From Burkholderiales bacterium (GTDB taxonomy: Bacteria; Pseudomonadota; Gammaproteobacteria; Burkholderiales; Burkholderiaceae_C), in the NCBI GenBank assembly GCA_028868895.1, contig JAGWTP010000016.1:1-47759 (forward strand): a DNA stretch of 47,759 nt. The letters run 5' to 3'. The notes under the pieces were generated by a model. It made no database searches. It saw nothing but the letters and a program-made list of their open reading frames with translations, and had not been told where the DNA came from. The translations under genes were made by a program, and so were the position numbers. This document shows, piece by piece, positions 1 to 7,695 of this stretch (the first letter of the stretch is position 1; each line of letters begins with the position of its first letter).

Positions 1-78
1 TTCCCCGGGGACGTACCGTGATCGAGCATCGGCCGTCTTTTTTGCGGAATCACCTCGACGTCAGCGAGCACTCACGCC

Positions 79-339
79 ATGACCATCCAACTGAGCAAGG
101 AGGCGCGTGCCACCGCCGTGGCCTCGATCGAGCGCTACTTCAGGGAAGAGCGCGACGAGAAGATCGGCAACATCCAGGCCGCTGCGCTGCTGCACTTCGT
201 TCTCGAAGAGATCGGTCCTTGCATTTACAACCGCGCGGTGGCCGACGTGCAAGAGCGGCTGATGGTGCGGGTGAGCGAACTCGACATCGAGCACCACGAA
301 GACGAATTCGTTTACTGGGCCCGCCAGCGTCGGCGTTGA
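79..339 (+). CDS. DUF2164 family protein
   Basis: 86-residue soluble acidic protein. The opening TIQLSKEAR, the central EEIGPCIYNRAVADVQERL and the ending ELDIEHHEDEFVYW match what I know of the small DUF2164 family, which is common in proteobacteria and has no assigned biochemical role. The length is normal for the family. The ATG at 79 is chosen because the family begins right there; no convincing Shine-Dalgarno lies upstream. No operon partner is visible: the next gene starts 313 bp downstream. Family assignment is confident, function unknown. Confidence 0.85.
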   Translation: MTIQLSKEARATAVASIERYFREERDEKIGNIQAAALLHFVLEEIGPCIYNRAVADVQERLMVRVSELDIEHHEDEFVYWARQRRR

Positions 340-652
340 ACCGCGCACTGCACGCAATGGCCGCCCGCCCCCACTCGACGCCGGTGGCCCGGGCGCGGGC
401 CTTGTCGCCGCAGGCCTTCTGGGCTGTCTGCTCGGTTTGGCGCCGGCGCGCGGCGTGCGGCGTGCGGCACGGTGCAGGGTGCACGGTTCACAGGTCGGTG
501 CGGCGCGCTTCGCGGCACTCGCGGCCGCCGCCGGCTGCGTTGCGTGCGCCGGCGGCAGCCCGCCTGCAAGGGGTCGCTTGAGGGTTGTGTGGTGCGCCGT
601 GACATTGGGCCGCGTCTAAGATCGTTGCCGGTGCAACTGCAGGACACGCCCG
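340..652. other. 313-bp gap without a recognisable gene
   Basis: Very GC-rich spacer between the DUF2164 gene and the methyltransferase. Reading frames through it give only arginine/alanine-rich translations with no family resemblance. The only promoter-like trace is a TAAGAT at 617-622, about 30 bp before the methyltransferase start, without a matching -35 box at the right distance. I see no RNA gene, repeat or clear terminator. Confidence 0.5.
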
Positions 653-1471
653 ATGGACAGGCCCGGTTCCGACACCGTCTTCGCCGGCTCAATCCCCGAG
701 CTCTACGAGAGTCACCTCGTGCCGCTCATCTTCGAGCCCTACGCCGCCGATCTCGCGCGCCGCGTGGCGGCTCTCGCACCCACGCGCGTGCTCGAGACCG
801 CTGCCGGCACCGGTGTGGTCACCCGCGCGATGGCCAGGGCCTTGCCCGCCAGCGCCGAGCTGGTGGCGACCGACCTGAACCCGCCGATGCTCGATCGCGC
901 CGCTGCGGTGGGCACGCCGCGGCCGGTGCGGTGGCAGCAGGCCGACGCCTCGCACCTGCCCTTCGACGACGCGAGCTTCGACGTCGTCGCCTGCCAGTTC
1001 GGCGTGATGTTCTTCCCCGACAAGGCCCGCGCGTTCTCCGAAGCCCGGCGCGTGCTGCGGCGCGGCGGCGTGCTGCTGTTCAGCGTCTGGGACCGGATCG
1101 AGGACAACGAGCTCGCCGACACCGTCACCGCGGCGCTCGCCGCCCTGTACCCCGCCGACCCGCCGCGCTTCATGGCGCGCACGCCGCACGGCTACTTCGA
1201 CCACGAGGCGATCGCGGCCGACCTGGCGAGCGCGGGGTTCGCCGCGGCGCCACGCTTCGAGACGATGGCCGCGCGCAGCCGCGCCGCATCGGCGCGCCTG
1301 GCGGCCATCGCCTACTGCCAGGGCACGCCGCTGCGCAGCGAGATCGAGGCGCGCGCCGGTGTCGGGTTGGCCGAGGCGACGGCGGTGTGCGCGGCGGCCC
1401 TTGCCGAACGGTACGGTGAGGGCCCGGTCGACGCGAAGATTCAGGCGCACATCGTCACCGTGCAGAGGTGA
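653..1471 (+). CDS. class I SAM-dependent methyltransferase
   Basis: 272 residues with a Methyltransf_11/25-type Rossmann fold. Motif I is VLETAAGTGVVTRAMA at about residues 46-61, in the SAM-binding GxGxG region (here AAGTG). An acidic motif II (VATDLNPPML) follows, then QADASHLPFDDASFDVVACQFG (motifs III/IV) and ARRVLRRGGVLLFSVWD (motif V/VI region). The layout is that of small-molecule methyltransferases of the UbiE/MenG-like type; the substrate cannot be read from sequence. It stands alone, with a 313-bp gap upstream and a convergent gene downstream. The ATG at 653 fits the family N-terminus. Confidence 0.85.
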   Translation: MDRPGSDTVFAGSIPELYESHLVPLIFEPYAADLARRVAALAPTRVLETAAGTGVVTRAMARALPASAELVATDLNPPMLDRAAAVGTPRPVRWQQADASHLPFDDASFDVVACQFGVMFFPDKARAFSEARRVLRRGGVLLFSVWDRIEDNELADTVTAALAALYPADPPRFMARTPHGYFDHEAIAADLASAGFAAAPRFETMAARSRAASARLAAIAYCQGTPLRSEIEARAGVGLAEATAVCAAALAERYGEGPVDAKIQAHIVTVQR

Positions 1472-1588
1472 ACGCGTCTTGGCTGGTGGGCCCGGGTTGG
1501 CGCTGCGGCGGTGGGAAGCGCGGGTCCGTGGCTTTCGCAATCGAACAAGCAGCCAGGGACCGCAACGCGACGGTTCGCCCGGTGCTCG

Positions 1589-2380
1589 TCAGTGTGCGCA
1601 CGTTTCGGTGACCATTGCGTATGCGTCGTCGAAGGTCGTTCCGGAACGCACGGCACCCAGCACGGTTGCAACGCCGGTCGGACCCGCGCACGACAAGAAT
1701 GCCCTCACTTGATGGCCCGCGGTGGTGTAGACGACGTGCAAGTTGCCGGGCACATCACCTGCGGTCTCGCCGTACTTCTTGACGGCGGCACCCCAGTCGC
1801 TGAACGAGGTCAGTTCGTCAATTTTCGGAATCGGCAACCCGTGGCGTTCAATTTCGCGCCAGTTCGCCTCCGAGTGCCGCGGCTCGTTGGCGACCACGAC
1901 CGCGACTCCTTCATCGAACCAGCGAGGAATCTTGCGGGCGTACCACCAGCCACCGGCGCGGTGGTACAGCTCCGCGTGAGACCACTCATGCGCGATCACG
2001 GGCGCCGACAAGCCCTTGGCCGAGAGTCGGATCGCCAGATCACCATAGGCAGCCGCTCGCTGGCCGTAGGAGCCGAAGCGATCGTCGCACTCGGCCGTCA
2101 GGCAGGCAACGAAGTAGGGCTTCGTGGTGATTTCACCGTAAAAGGCTTCAACCACGGCGCGACCGGCGTTGATCTGTCGTTGCACCTCGTGTCGCTGCTG
2201 GGCAGACATCGCCGGCTCAACGTACAACTGCGGATCTACTTCATCCATTCCGGACGCCTTCGGGAACCACATCCGAGCGCTGTGCAACGTGCCGCAGCCC
2301 GTCAGTGTGATCGCGCAGGCTCCCAGGAATATGCCGTTGAGTAGGTGCGATGCGCCGAATCCAGGTGCCTTGCTCGCCAC
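1589..2380 (-). CDS. putative lipoprotein with HExxH zinc-peptidase motif
   Basis: 263 residues from a GTG start at 2380, chosen because AGGGAG lies just upstream and because the signal sequence then has normal length; the open frame runs further upstream but reads as GC-rich noise. A hydrophobic stretch ends in a lipobox LTGC (Cys29), so the mature protein is probably lipid-anchored in the envelope. HEWSH at 131-135 is followed by FDEGVA, with Glu157 a plausible third zinc ligand, the gluzincin pattern HExxH-x21-E. Cys93 and Cys98 could form a disulfide. No specific family is recognised, so calling it a peptidase is inference from the motif. It is convergent with the methyltransferase, 118 bp away. 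Confidence 0.65.
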   Translation of the reverse strand: MASKAPGFGASHLLNGIFLGACAITLTGCGTLHSARMWFPKASGMDEVDPQLYVEPAMSAQQRHEVQRQINAGRAVVEAFYGEITTKPYFVACLTAECDDRFGSYGQRAAAYGDLAIRLSAKGLSAPVIAHEWSHAELYHRAGGWWYARKIPRWFDEGVAVVVANEPRHSEANWREIERHGLPIPKIDELTSFSDWGAAVKKYGETAGDVPGNLHVVYTTAGHQVRAFLSCAGPTGVATVLGAVRSGTTFDDAYAMVTETCAH

Positions 2381-2603
2381 ACGCTTCTCCCTGCATTCGC
2401 ATTCGGTTCGACGCGCCGAGCCTACTTCATCGCACTTGCACGGCGCAGCGGCCGAACCGGGTTGTGGTGTGGTCAGGCCGCCGCGCGCCAGTGGGGGCGC
2501 GTCACCGGGCCGCGTCGCCCGCACCGCCATCGCCGGCCACGAACACCAACGAGCACTCCTTGGCCAACGAGCGCCCGTCAGGCGCCCACGCACCGCCGCA
2601 CCT

Positions 2604-3314
2604 TCAGTGCGCGGCCACCCCCAGCCACCGATCGAGCCGTTCGCGGTCGACGAGCAGTCCCGCACTCGCCCCTTCATGCACAACCGTGCCGCGGTCGAGC
2701 ACGACCACGCGCTGCGTGATCGGCAGGATCAGGCGCGGGTTCTGCTCGACGATGATCGCGCTCATGCCCTCGTCGCGGACGACGCGCGCGATCGCGCGCA
2801 GCAGTTCTTCGACGAGGATCGGCGCCAGCCCTTCGAGCGGCTCGTCGAGCAGCAGCAGCTTCGGGTTCAGCACCAGCGCACGCGCGACCGCGAGCATCTG
2901 CTGTTCGCCGCCCGAGAGCTGGTTGCCCAGGTTGGTCTGGCGTTCGCGCAGGCGCGGGAACATCTCGCAGACGCGCGCCACCGTCCACGGCCCCGGGCGC
3001 GCCACCGCGGTCAGGTTCTCGAGCACGGTCAGCGACTTGAAGATGTTGCGCTCCTGCGGCACCCAGCCGATGCCGGCGGTGGCGCGCCGGTGCGGTGGCA
3101 TCGACGTGATGTCTTGCCCGGCCAGCGTGATGCGCCCGCCGTGGCGGCGCGTCACGCCCACCAGCGTGTTCAGCAGCGTGGTCTTGCCGGTGCCGTTGCG
3201 ACCGAGCAGCGCGAGCGACTGGCCGGGCTCGAGCACCAGGCTCACGCCCTGCACGACGACCGCCTCGGCGTAGCCGGCGCGCAGGTCGTCGACCTTCAGC
3301 AGCGGCTCAGCCAT
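2604..3314 (-). CDS. livF: HAAT-family ABC transporter ATP-binding protein LivF (system 1)
   Basis: 236 residues. Walker A GRNGTGKTT at 38-46, signature LSGGEQQ at 133-139, Walker B LLLLDEP at 153-159, then a switch histidine replaced by the VEQN seen in LivF proteins (IIVEQNPRLILP). Length and the VPQERNIFKSLTVLENL segment are typical of LivF. It powers uptake through the LivH/LivM pore together with LivG. It is the last gene of a livK-H-M-G-F operon and overlaps livG by 8 bp, so translation is probably coupled. The transported ligand is not determined; this superfamily also takes up amides and aromatic acids. Confidence 0.92.
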   Translation of the reverse strand: MAEPLLKVDDLRAGYAEAVVVQGVSLVLEPGQSLALLGRNGTGKTTLLNTLVGVTRRHGGRITLAGQDITSMPPHRRATAGIGWVPQERNIFKSLTVLENLTAVARPGPWTVARVCEMFPRLRERQTNLGNQLSGGEQQMLAVARALVLNPKLLLLDEPLEGLAPILVEELLRAIARVVRDEGMSAIIVEQNPRLILPITQRVVVLDRGTVVHEGASAGLLVDRERLDRWLGVAAH

Positions 3315-4077
3315 GGGCGGGCTCGGCGGCGTCGGTGCCTTCGCCGAGGTAGACCGCCTTGACGCGCGGATCGTCGGCGATCGCCTGCACCGAGCCCTGC
3401 GCGAACACCGCGCCGTTGACGAGCACCGTGACGCTGGTCGCGAAGTTGAACACCAGGTCCATGTCGTGGTCGATCAGCAGCACCGACACGTCGACCGGCA
3501 GCGCGCCGACGATGTCGAAGATCTCTTGCCGCTCGCCTTCGGGCACGCCGGCCACCGGCTCGTCGAGCAGCAGCACGCGCGGCTGGCAGGCCAGCGCGGT
3601 GGCGATCTCGAGCAGGCGGCGCTTGCCGTAGGCCAGGTGCCGGACCTGCCGGTGCATCACCTCGTCGAGGTGGAACTGCGCCAGCAGCGCGTCGCACAGC
3701 GGCGCCACGCGCGCGTCGCTGCCCAGCGGCCGCCACCACCGGGCGCTGATGCCCAGGCGGGCCGAGACCGCCAGCGCGAGCGACTGCAGCGGCGTGAGCT
3801 CACCGAACAGCTGGTTGATCTGGAACGTGCGCACGATGCCACGGCGCACGCGCTGGTGCGGCGCGAGCCGGGTGATGTCGACGCCGTCGAGCCAGATCGT
3901 GCCGGCGCTGGGCTCGAGCACGCCGGTGAGCAGGTTGATCAGCGTCGTCTTGCCGGCGCCGTTCGGGCCGATCAGCGCACGCCGTGCGCCGCGCTCGAGC
4001 TGGATCGACACGTGGTCGGTCGGCGTGATGCCGCCGAAGCGCTTGAGCAGGCCACGGGTTTCGAGCACGGTGGTCAT
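3307..4077 (-). CDS. livG: HAAT-family ABC transporter ATP-binding protein LivG (system 1)
   Basis: 256 residues from the ATG at 4077. Walker A GPNGAGKTT at 37-45, Q-loop FQINQLF near 86-91, a relaxed signature LAYGKRR at 148-154 (LSYG type, usual in LivG), Walker B VLLLDEP at 169-175 and the H-loop DHDMDLVF. The open frame continues far upstream, but that part overlaps livM and is out-of-frame noise; the start at 4077 overlaps the livM stop by 4 bp (ATGA), the normal arrangement. It pairs with LivF to energise the importer. Confidence 0.92.
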   Translation of the reverse strand: MTTVLETRGLLKRFGGITPTDHVSIQLERGARRALIGPNGAGKTTLINLLTGVLEPSAGTIWLDGVDITRLAPHQRVRRGIVRTFQINQLFGELTPLQSLALAVSARLGISARWWRPLGSDARVAPLCDALLAQFHLDEVMHRQVRHLAYGKRRLLEIATALACQPRVLLLDEPVAGVPEGERQEIFDIVGALPVDVSVLLIDHDMDLVFNFATSVTVLVNGAVFAQGSVQAIADDPRVKAVYLGEGTDAAEPAHG

Positions 4078-5039
4078 GGCCGGCGCCACCCGGCCCACGG
4101 CCGCAGCAGCTTCTCGCGGCCCACCAGCATCAGCACGACGAGGAACAGGCCGAGCCAGAAGTTCCAGTACTGCGGCGTCCACGCCGAGACCACGTCGTGC
4201 AGCAGCTTGAACACGATCGCGCCGAAGATGCCGCCGTACAGGTAGCCGGTGCCGCCGATCACCAGCACCAGCAGCACCTCGGCGCTGCGGTGGAAGTCGA
4301 ACACGTCGAGCGACGCGAAGCCGCTGGTCTGCGCCAGCAGCGCGCCGGCCGCGCCGGCGAGGGCCGCGGCCACGGTGTAGACGGCGATCAGCCGCGCGTT
4401 CACCCCCAGGCCGATGCTCGACGCGCGCAGCCGGTTGTCGCGCAGCGCCTGCAGCGACACGCCGAACGGCGAGTGCACGAGCCGGCGCGCGACGAGCAGG
4501 CCCACCACCAGCACCGCCAGCGAGTAGGCGTACGCGGTGCGGCCGTACAGGTCGAAGTCGAAGCGGCCGAACGGCGTGACGAGCGGGCCCATCACCACGC
4601 CTTGCAGGCCGTCGGCGCCGCCGGTGAGCCAGTCGAGCTGGTTGGCCAGCTCGTACAGGATCGAGGCGACGCCAAGCGTGACCATCAGCCGCGTCAGGTC
4701 GGAGCCGCGCAGGATCAGCAGGCTGCACACCGCGCCGAGCGCGGCGCTGAGCGCCACCGCCACCGCCAGGCCGAGCGTCGGGTCGGGCATCACGAGCTTG
4801 GCGAACAGCGCCGCCGCGTACGCACCGAAGCCGAAGAACGCCGCGTGGCCGAGCGAGACGATGCCGGCGTAGCCCAGGATCAGGTCGAGCGAGACCGCGA
4901 ACAGCGCCAGGATCGCGATCTCGTTGAGCAGCAGCGCCTGCGTGGGCAGCAGCGCCCACGACAGCGCCAGCGCGAGCAGCAGCGCGCCTTCCCACCAACG
5001 CCACCGGTGGCTCGCTTCCAGGCCGCTGGCGGCGGTCAT
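4074..5039 (-). CDS. livM: HAAT-family ABC transporter permease LivM (system 1)
   Basis: 321 residues from the ATG at 5039, beginning MTAASGLEASHRW, followed by 8-9 hydrophobic segments. The LivM hallmark DLILGYAGIVSLGHAAFFG lies near 50-68, and the EAA-like loop region is LQALRDNRLRASSIGL. The frame is open about 60 codons further upstream, but that stretch is the translation of the palindromic repeat at 5077-5205 (CHEGTK-type peptide) and is not coding. The start codon sits in a CTCATGACCG sequence that is conserved next to other copies of that repeat. Inner-membrane pore subunit with LivH. Confidence 0.9.
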   Translation of the reverse strand: MTAASGLEASHRWRWWEGALLLALALSWALLPTQALLLNEIAILALFAVSLDLILGYAGIVSLGHAAFFGFGAYAAALFAKLVMPDPTLGLAVAVALSAALGAVCSLLILRGSDLTRLMVTLGVASILYELANQLDWLTGGADGLQGVVMGPLVTPFGRFDFDLYGRTAYAYSLAVLVVGLLVARRLVHSPFGVSLQALRDNRLRASSIGLGVNARLIAVYTVAAALAGAAGALLAQTSGFASLDVFDFHRSAEVLLVLVIGGTGYLYGGIFGAIVFKLLHDVVSAWTPQYWNFWLGLFLVVLMLVGREKLLRPWAGWRRP

Positions 5040-5076
5040 GAGAGCACCTGTGCAGGGTGGCTGTTGGGCACGCGGT

Positions 5077-5205
5077 CTTTTGCCACGAAGGCACAAAGGC
5101 GCCAAGAAATAGAGGTGCAAAGAGGAGGACGAAGCCAAGCGAATGTCGCCGGGAAACGTTGCCCTTGCTGGTCTTCTTGGCGTCTTTGTGCCTTCGTGGC
5201 AAAAG
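5077..5205. repeat. 129-bp palindromic intergenic element, copy A
   Basis: Left arm 5077-5108 and right arm 5174-5205 are 32-nt inverted repeats with a single mismatch; the arm core is GGCACAAAGGCGCCAAG, bounded by CTTTTGCC. The 65-bp centre is not palindromic. It lies between livH and livM and would form a very strong stem-loop in the operon mRNA. It is collinear without gaps with copy B at 10556-10684 (same 129-bp length) and related to a shorter copy at 13368-13458. Repeats with this kind of core are scattered in many unrelated bacterial genomes as far as I recall; their mobility mechanism is unknown to me. Confidence 0.9.
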
Positions 5206-5211
5206 TAGGCT

Positions 5212-6075
5212 TCACCTGCCACCCCCCGCCCGAGCGAAGAGTCCCTGCGGGCGCAGCGTCAGGATCACGATCATCAGCGTGTAGACGATGAACGCGCCGA
5301 GCTTGGGCACGTAGTACTTGCCGGCGACGTCGGCGATGCCCAGCAGCAGTGCGGCCAGCAGCGGGCCGGTGATCGTGGTCGTGCCGCCGACCGAGACCAC
5401 GATCAGGAAATAGATCATGTACTTGAGCGGAAAGCTCGGGTCCAGTCCGAGCACTTCGGCGCCGAGCGCACCGCCCAGGCCGGCCAGGCCCGAGCCGACC
5501 GCGAAGGTCAGCAGGAAGATCCGGTTCACGTTCAGCCCCAGGCCGCCGGCCACGCGCGGGTCGTCGACCGAGGCGCGCAACCGAGCCCCGAAGCGGGTGC
5601 GCGACAACACCCATTGCAGCGCCAGCGTGAGGGCGCCGCACACGCCGACGATGAACAGCCGGTACTTGCCGATGCCGACCCATGAGATGTCGAAGCGGCC
5701 TTCGAGCCACGGCGGCAACTGGATGTTCTGCTGCATCGAGCCGACGAAGTAGTCGACCGCGGTGACGGCCATGAACACCAGGCCGATCGAGAACAGCACC
5801 TGGTCGAGGTGCGGCTTGGCGTACATGCGCCGGTACAGCAGCGGCTCGAGCGCCGCGCCGAGCAGCGCCGCGCCGAGGAACGCCAGTGGCAGGCAGGCCA
5901 GGAACGGCACGCCGAGCCGGCCCATCAGCAGCACCGTGATGTAGCCGCCGGCCATCGCGAACGCGCCGTGCGCCAGGTTGATGAAGTTCATCAGGCCCAG
6001 CGTCACCGACAGGCCCACCGCCAGCACGAACAGCAGCATGCCGTAGGAGACGCCGTCGAACAGCAGGGTCAGCAT
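5212..6075 (-). CDS. livH: HAAT-family ABC transporter permease LivH (system 1)
   Basis: 287 residues, mostly hydrophobic. The N-terminal GLSVTLGLMNFINLAHGAF is the LivH signature, followed by the cytoplasmic loop RTRFGARLRASVDDPRVAGGLGL and the conserved end ILTLRPQGLF. Inner-membrane pore subunit partnering LivM. It starts 133 bp after livK, the gap being filled by a palindrome at 6080-6191. Its last codons (ARAGGGR and stop) lie in a GC-rich stretch that is almost identical to the flank of the repeat copy at 10.5 kb, so the C-terminus may be partly repeat-derived. Confidence 0.92.
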   Translation of the reverse strand: MLTLLFDGVSYGMLLFVLAVGLSVTLGLMNFINLAHGAFAMAGGYITVLLMGRLGVPFLACLPLAFLGAALLGAALEPLLYRRMYAKPHLDQVLFSIGLVFMAVTAVDYFVGSMQQNIQLPPWLEGRFDISWVGIGKYRLFIVGVCGALTLALQWVLSRTRFGARLRASVDDPRVAGGLGLNVNRIFLLTFAVGSGLAGLGGALGAEVLGLDPSFPLKYMIYFLIVVSVGGTTTITGPLLAALLLGIADVAGKYYVPKLGAFIVYTLMIVILTLRPQGLFARAGGGR

Positions 6076-6079
6076 GCGG

Positions 6080-6191
6080 CCCTCACCCTAGCCCTCTCCC
6101 AGAGGAAGAGGGAACAACGCCAGCTCCCTCTGCGTCTGCGAGCGGGAACCATTCCGGCTCCCTCTCCCCCTGGGAGAGGGTTGGGTGAGGG
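6080..6191. repeat. 112-bp palindromic repeat in the livK-livH gap
   Basis: Arms of about 24 nt: CCCTCACCCTAGCCCTCTCC at 6080-6099 and its near-perfect reverse complement ending at 6191 (GGGAGAGGGTTGGGTGAGGG), with a centre that itself contains further purine/pyrimidine inverted pairs (AGAGGGA...TCCCTCT). This is a recognisable type of dispersed proteobacterial intergenic palindrome. It sits between the binding-protein gene and the permease gene of an ABC operon, a place where stem-loops often stabilise upstream mRNA or reduce downstream expression. Confidence 0.85.
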
Positions 6192-6208
6192 CGCGCACCG
6201 CGCCGACC

Positions 6209-7393
6209 TCACTTCGTCTTGCCCGGGTCCTTCACCGCCTTGATGACGTCGAACTCGACGTTGTAGAGCTGGTTGCCCATCGAGGGCACGCGTTCGACCT
6301 TGCGGATGTACACGTCCTGCACGATGTCGCGGGTTTGCGCGTCGATCAGCACCGGGCCGCGCGGGCTCTCGAAGATCTGGCCCTTCATCGCGTCGAGCAT
6401 CGCCTGGCCGCCCGCGCCCTTGGTGGCTTCGAGGGCCTTGTAGATCACGCGCATGCCGTCGTAGCCGCCCACCGCCATGAAGTTCGGGCGCATGCCCTTG
6501 TTGGCGGCCTCGAACGCGGCGACGAACTTCTTGTTCGCCGCCGACGGGTGCGCGGCCGAGTAGTGGTGCGAGGTGACGATGCCCAGCGCCACGTCGCCCA
6601 TGTCGTTGAGCTGGTCGTCGTCGGTCACGTCGCCGGTGGCGATCAGGCGGATGCCGCTCTTGTCCAGGCCGCGCTCGGCGAACTGCTTCATGAACGACGC
6701 GCCCTGGCCCGAGGGCAGGAACACGAACAGCGCGTCGGGCTTGTCGTCGAGCACCTTTTGCAGCACCGGCGCGAAGTCGGGCGACTTCAGCGGCGTGCGC
6801 AGCTTGTCGAGGATCTTGCCGCCGTCCAGGCGGAACTGGCTGTCGAAGAACTTCTCGGCGTCGAAGCCCGGCCCGTAGTCGGCCACCAGCGTCACCGCTC
6901 GTCTGATCTTGTTCTTCGCGGCCCAGTCGGCAATGCCGACCGTGACCTGCGGCAGCGTGAAGCTGGTGCGCACAATGAACGGCGAGGCGTCGGTGATGCT
7001 CGAGGTGGCCGCGGCCATCACGACCATCGGCGTCTTGCTCTGGGTGGCGATCGGCGCGGTCGCCAGTGCGCTGGGCGTGATGCCGAAACCGGCCAGCACC
7101 GTGACCTTGTCGTTGACCACCAGCTCCTGCGCCAGGCGCTTGGTGGCGTCGGGCACGGCGCCGTCGTCCTTCAGGATGACCTCGACCTTGCGCCCGCCGA
7201 TCTTGTCGCCGTGCTGCGCCATCCAGAGCTTGACCGCGGCGTCGATCTGCCGGCCGGTGGAGGCCGACTGCCCGGTCATCGGCAGGATCAGGCCGATCTT
7301 GATCGGCCCGGTGTCGGCCGCGAACGTGGCGGCGGCGCTCGCGGCGGCGACGAGGCCGAGCGCGATCTTCAGAACGTGGCGTTTCGAGGTCAT
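6209..7393 (-). CDS. livK: HAAT-family ABC transporter substrate-binding protein (system 1)
   Basis: 394 residues from the ATG at 7393, preceded by GGAG at good spacing. A Sec signal peptide (KRHVLKIALGLVAAASAAATFA) precedes the mature start near ADTGPIKIGL. The two-lobed Peripla_BP_6 fold is shown by GLILPMTGQSASTGRQIDAA at the N-terminus and GGYDGMRVIYKAL near the C-terminus. Periplasmic receptor for the LivHMGF complex. It is the first gene of the operon, so the promoter should lie in 7394-7695. The ligand is not predictable from sequence; relatives bind amino acids, amides or aromatic acids. Confidence 0.9.
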   Translation of the reverse strand: MTSKRHVLKIALGLVAAASAAATFAADTGPIKIGLILPMTGQSASTGRQIDAAVKLWMAQHGDKIGGRKVEVILKDDGAVPDATKRLAQELVVNDKVTVLAGFGITPSALATAPIATQSKTPMVVMAAATSSITDASPFIVRTSFTLPQVTVGIADWAAKNKIRRAVTLVADYGPGFDAEKFFDSQFRLDGGKILDKLRTPLKSPDFAPVLQKVLDDKPDALFVFLPSGQGASFMKQFAERGLDKSGIRLIATGDVTDDDQLNDMGDVALGIVTSHHYSAAHPSAANKKFVAAFEAANKGMRPNFMAVGGYDGMRVIYKALEATKGAGGQAMLDAMKGQIFESPRGPVLIDAQTRDIVQDVYIRKVERVPSMGNQLYNVEFDVIKAVKDPGKTK

Positions 7394-7695
7394 GGGGTCT
7401 CCGTTGATGACGGCCGAGGGCGAGGCAAGCGATGCAGGAAGCGAGACGCGCGCGGCGGGATGGGCCTGTGCGAGCGAGCGTAAATGTAGCGAAGTCGCTG
7501 CGGTGCGGGAGCGATCGTCGATGGTGCCGTGCAGCGCGCGAATGTCCATTGCGCACAACCCGCATTCGCCACGCCGGCTGCGTCGAACGACCGCTCTCGC
7601 ACCGGTCGCGGCCGGCTCGTTACGGGCTCATGGAATCCGGCGCGCCGGCGCTTGCGAGCCTTACCATCGCATCCACCCCACTGCCGGAGGCACCG
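7394..7695. promoter_or_regulatory. 302-bp divergent intergenic region
   Basis: Separates the minus-strand ABC operon from the plus-strand methyltransferase and must hold both promoters. For the ABC operon a TACATT hexamer on the minus strand (around 7485-7490) is a possible -10. For the plus-strand gene TACCAT around 7667 is a weak candidate. Neither has a convincing -35 partner. GGAG (minus) and GGAGG at 7686-7690 (plus) are the ribosome binding sites. No operator palindrome stands out. Confidence 0.4.

Noticed and set aside
599-622. Promoter of the methyltransferase with GTGACA and TAAGAT
   Set aside because: The spacing between the two is only about 12 bp, too short for a sigma-70 promoter.
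340-652. Long plus-strand frames across the first spacer
   Set aside because: Translations are Arg/Ala/Gly-rich without hydrophobic core or family resemblance, as expected of high-GC noise.
3307-5202. A 631-codon open frame suggesting a LivM-LivG fusion in system 1
   Set aside because: The upstream part is the Arg/Ala-rich out-of-frame reading of livM; the real livM is in another frame and livG starts at 4077. Only system 2 is truly fused.
5040-5222. N-terminal extension of LivM by about 60 residues (CHEGTK-type peptide)
   Set aside because: It is the translation of the palindromic repeat. The true family start is at 5039, overlapping nothing coding upstream.
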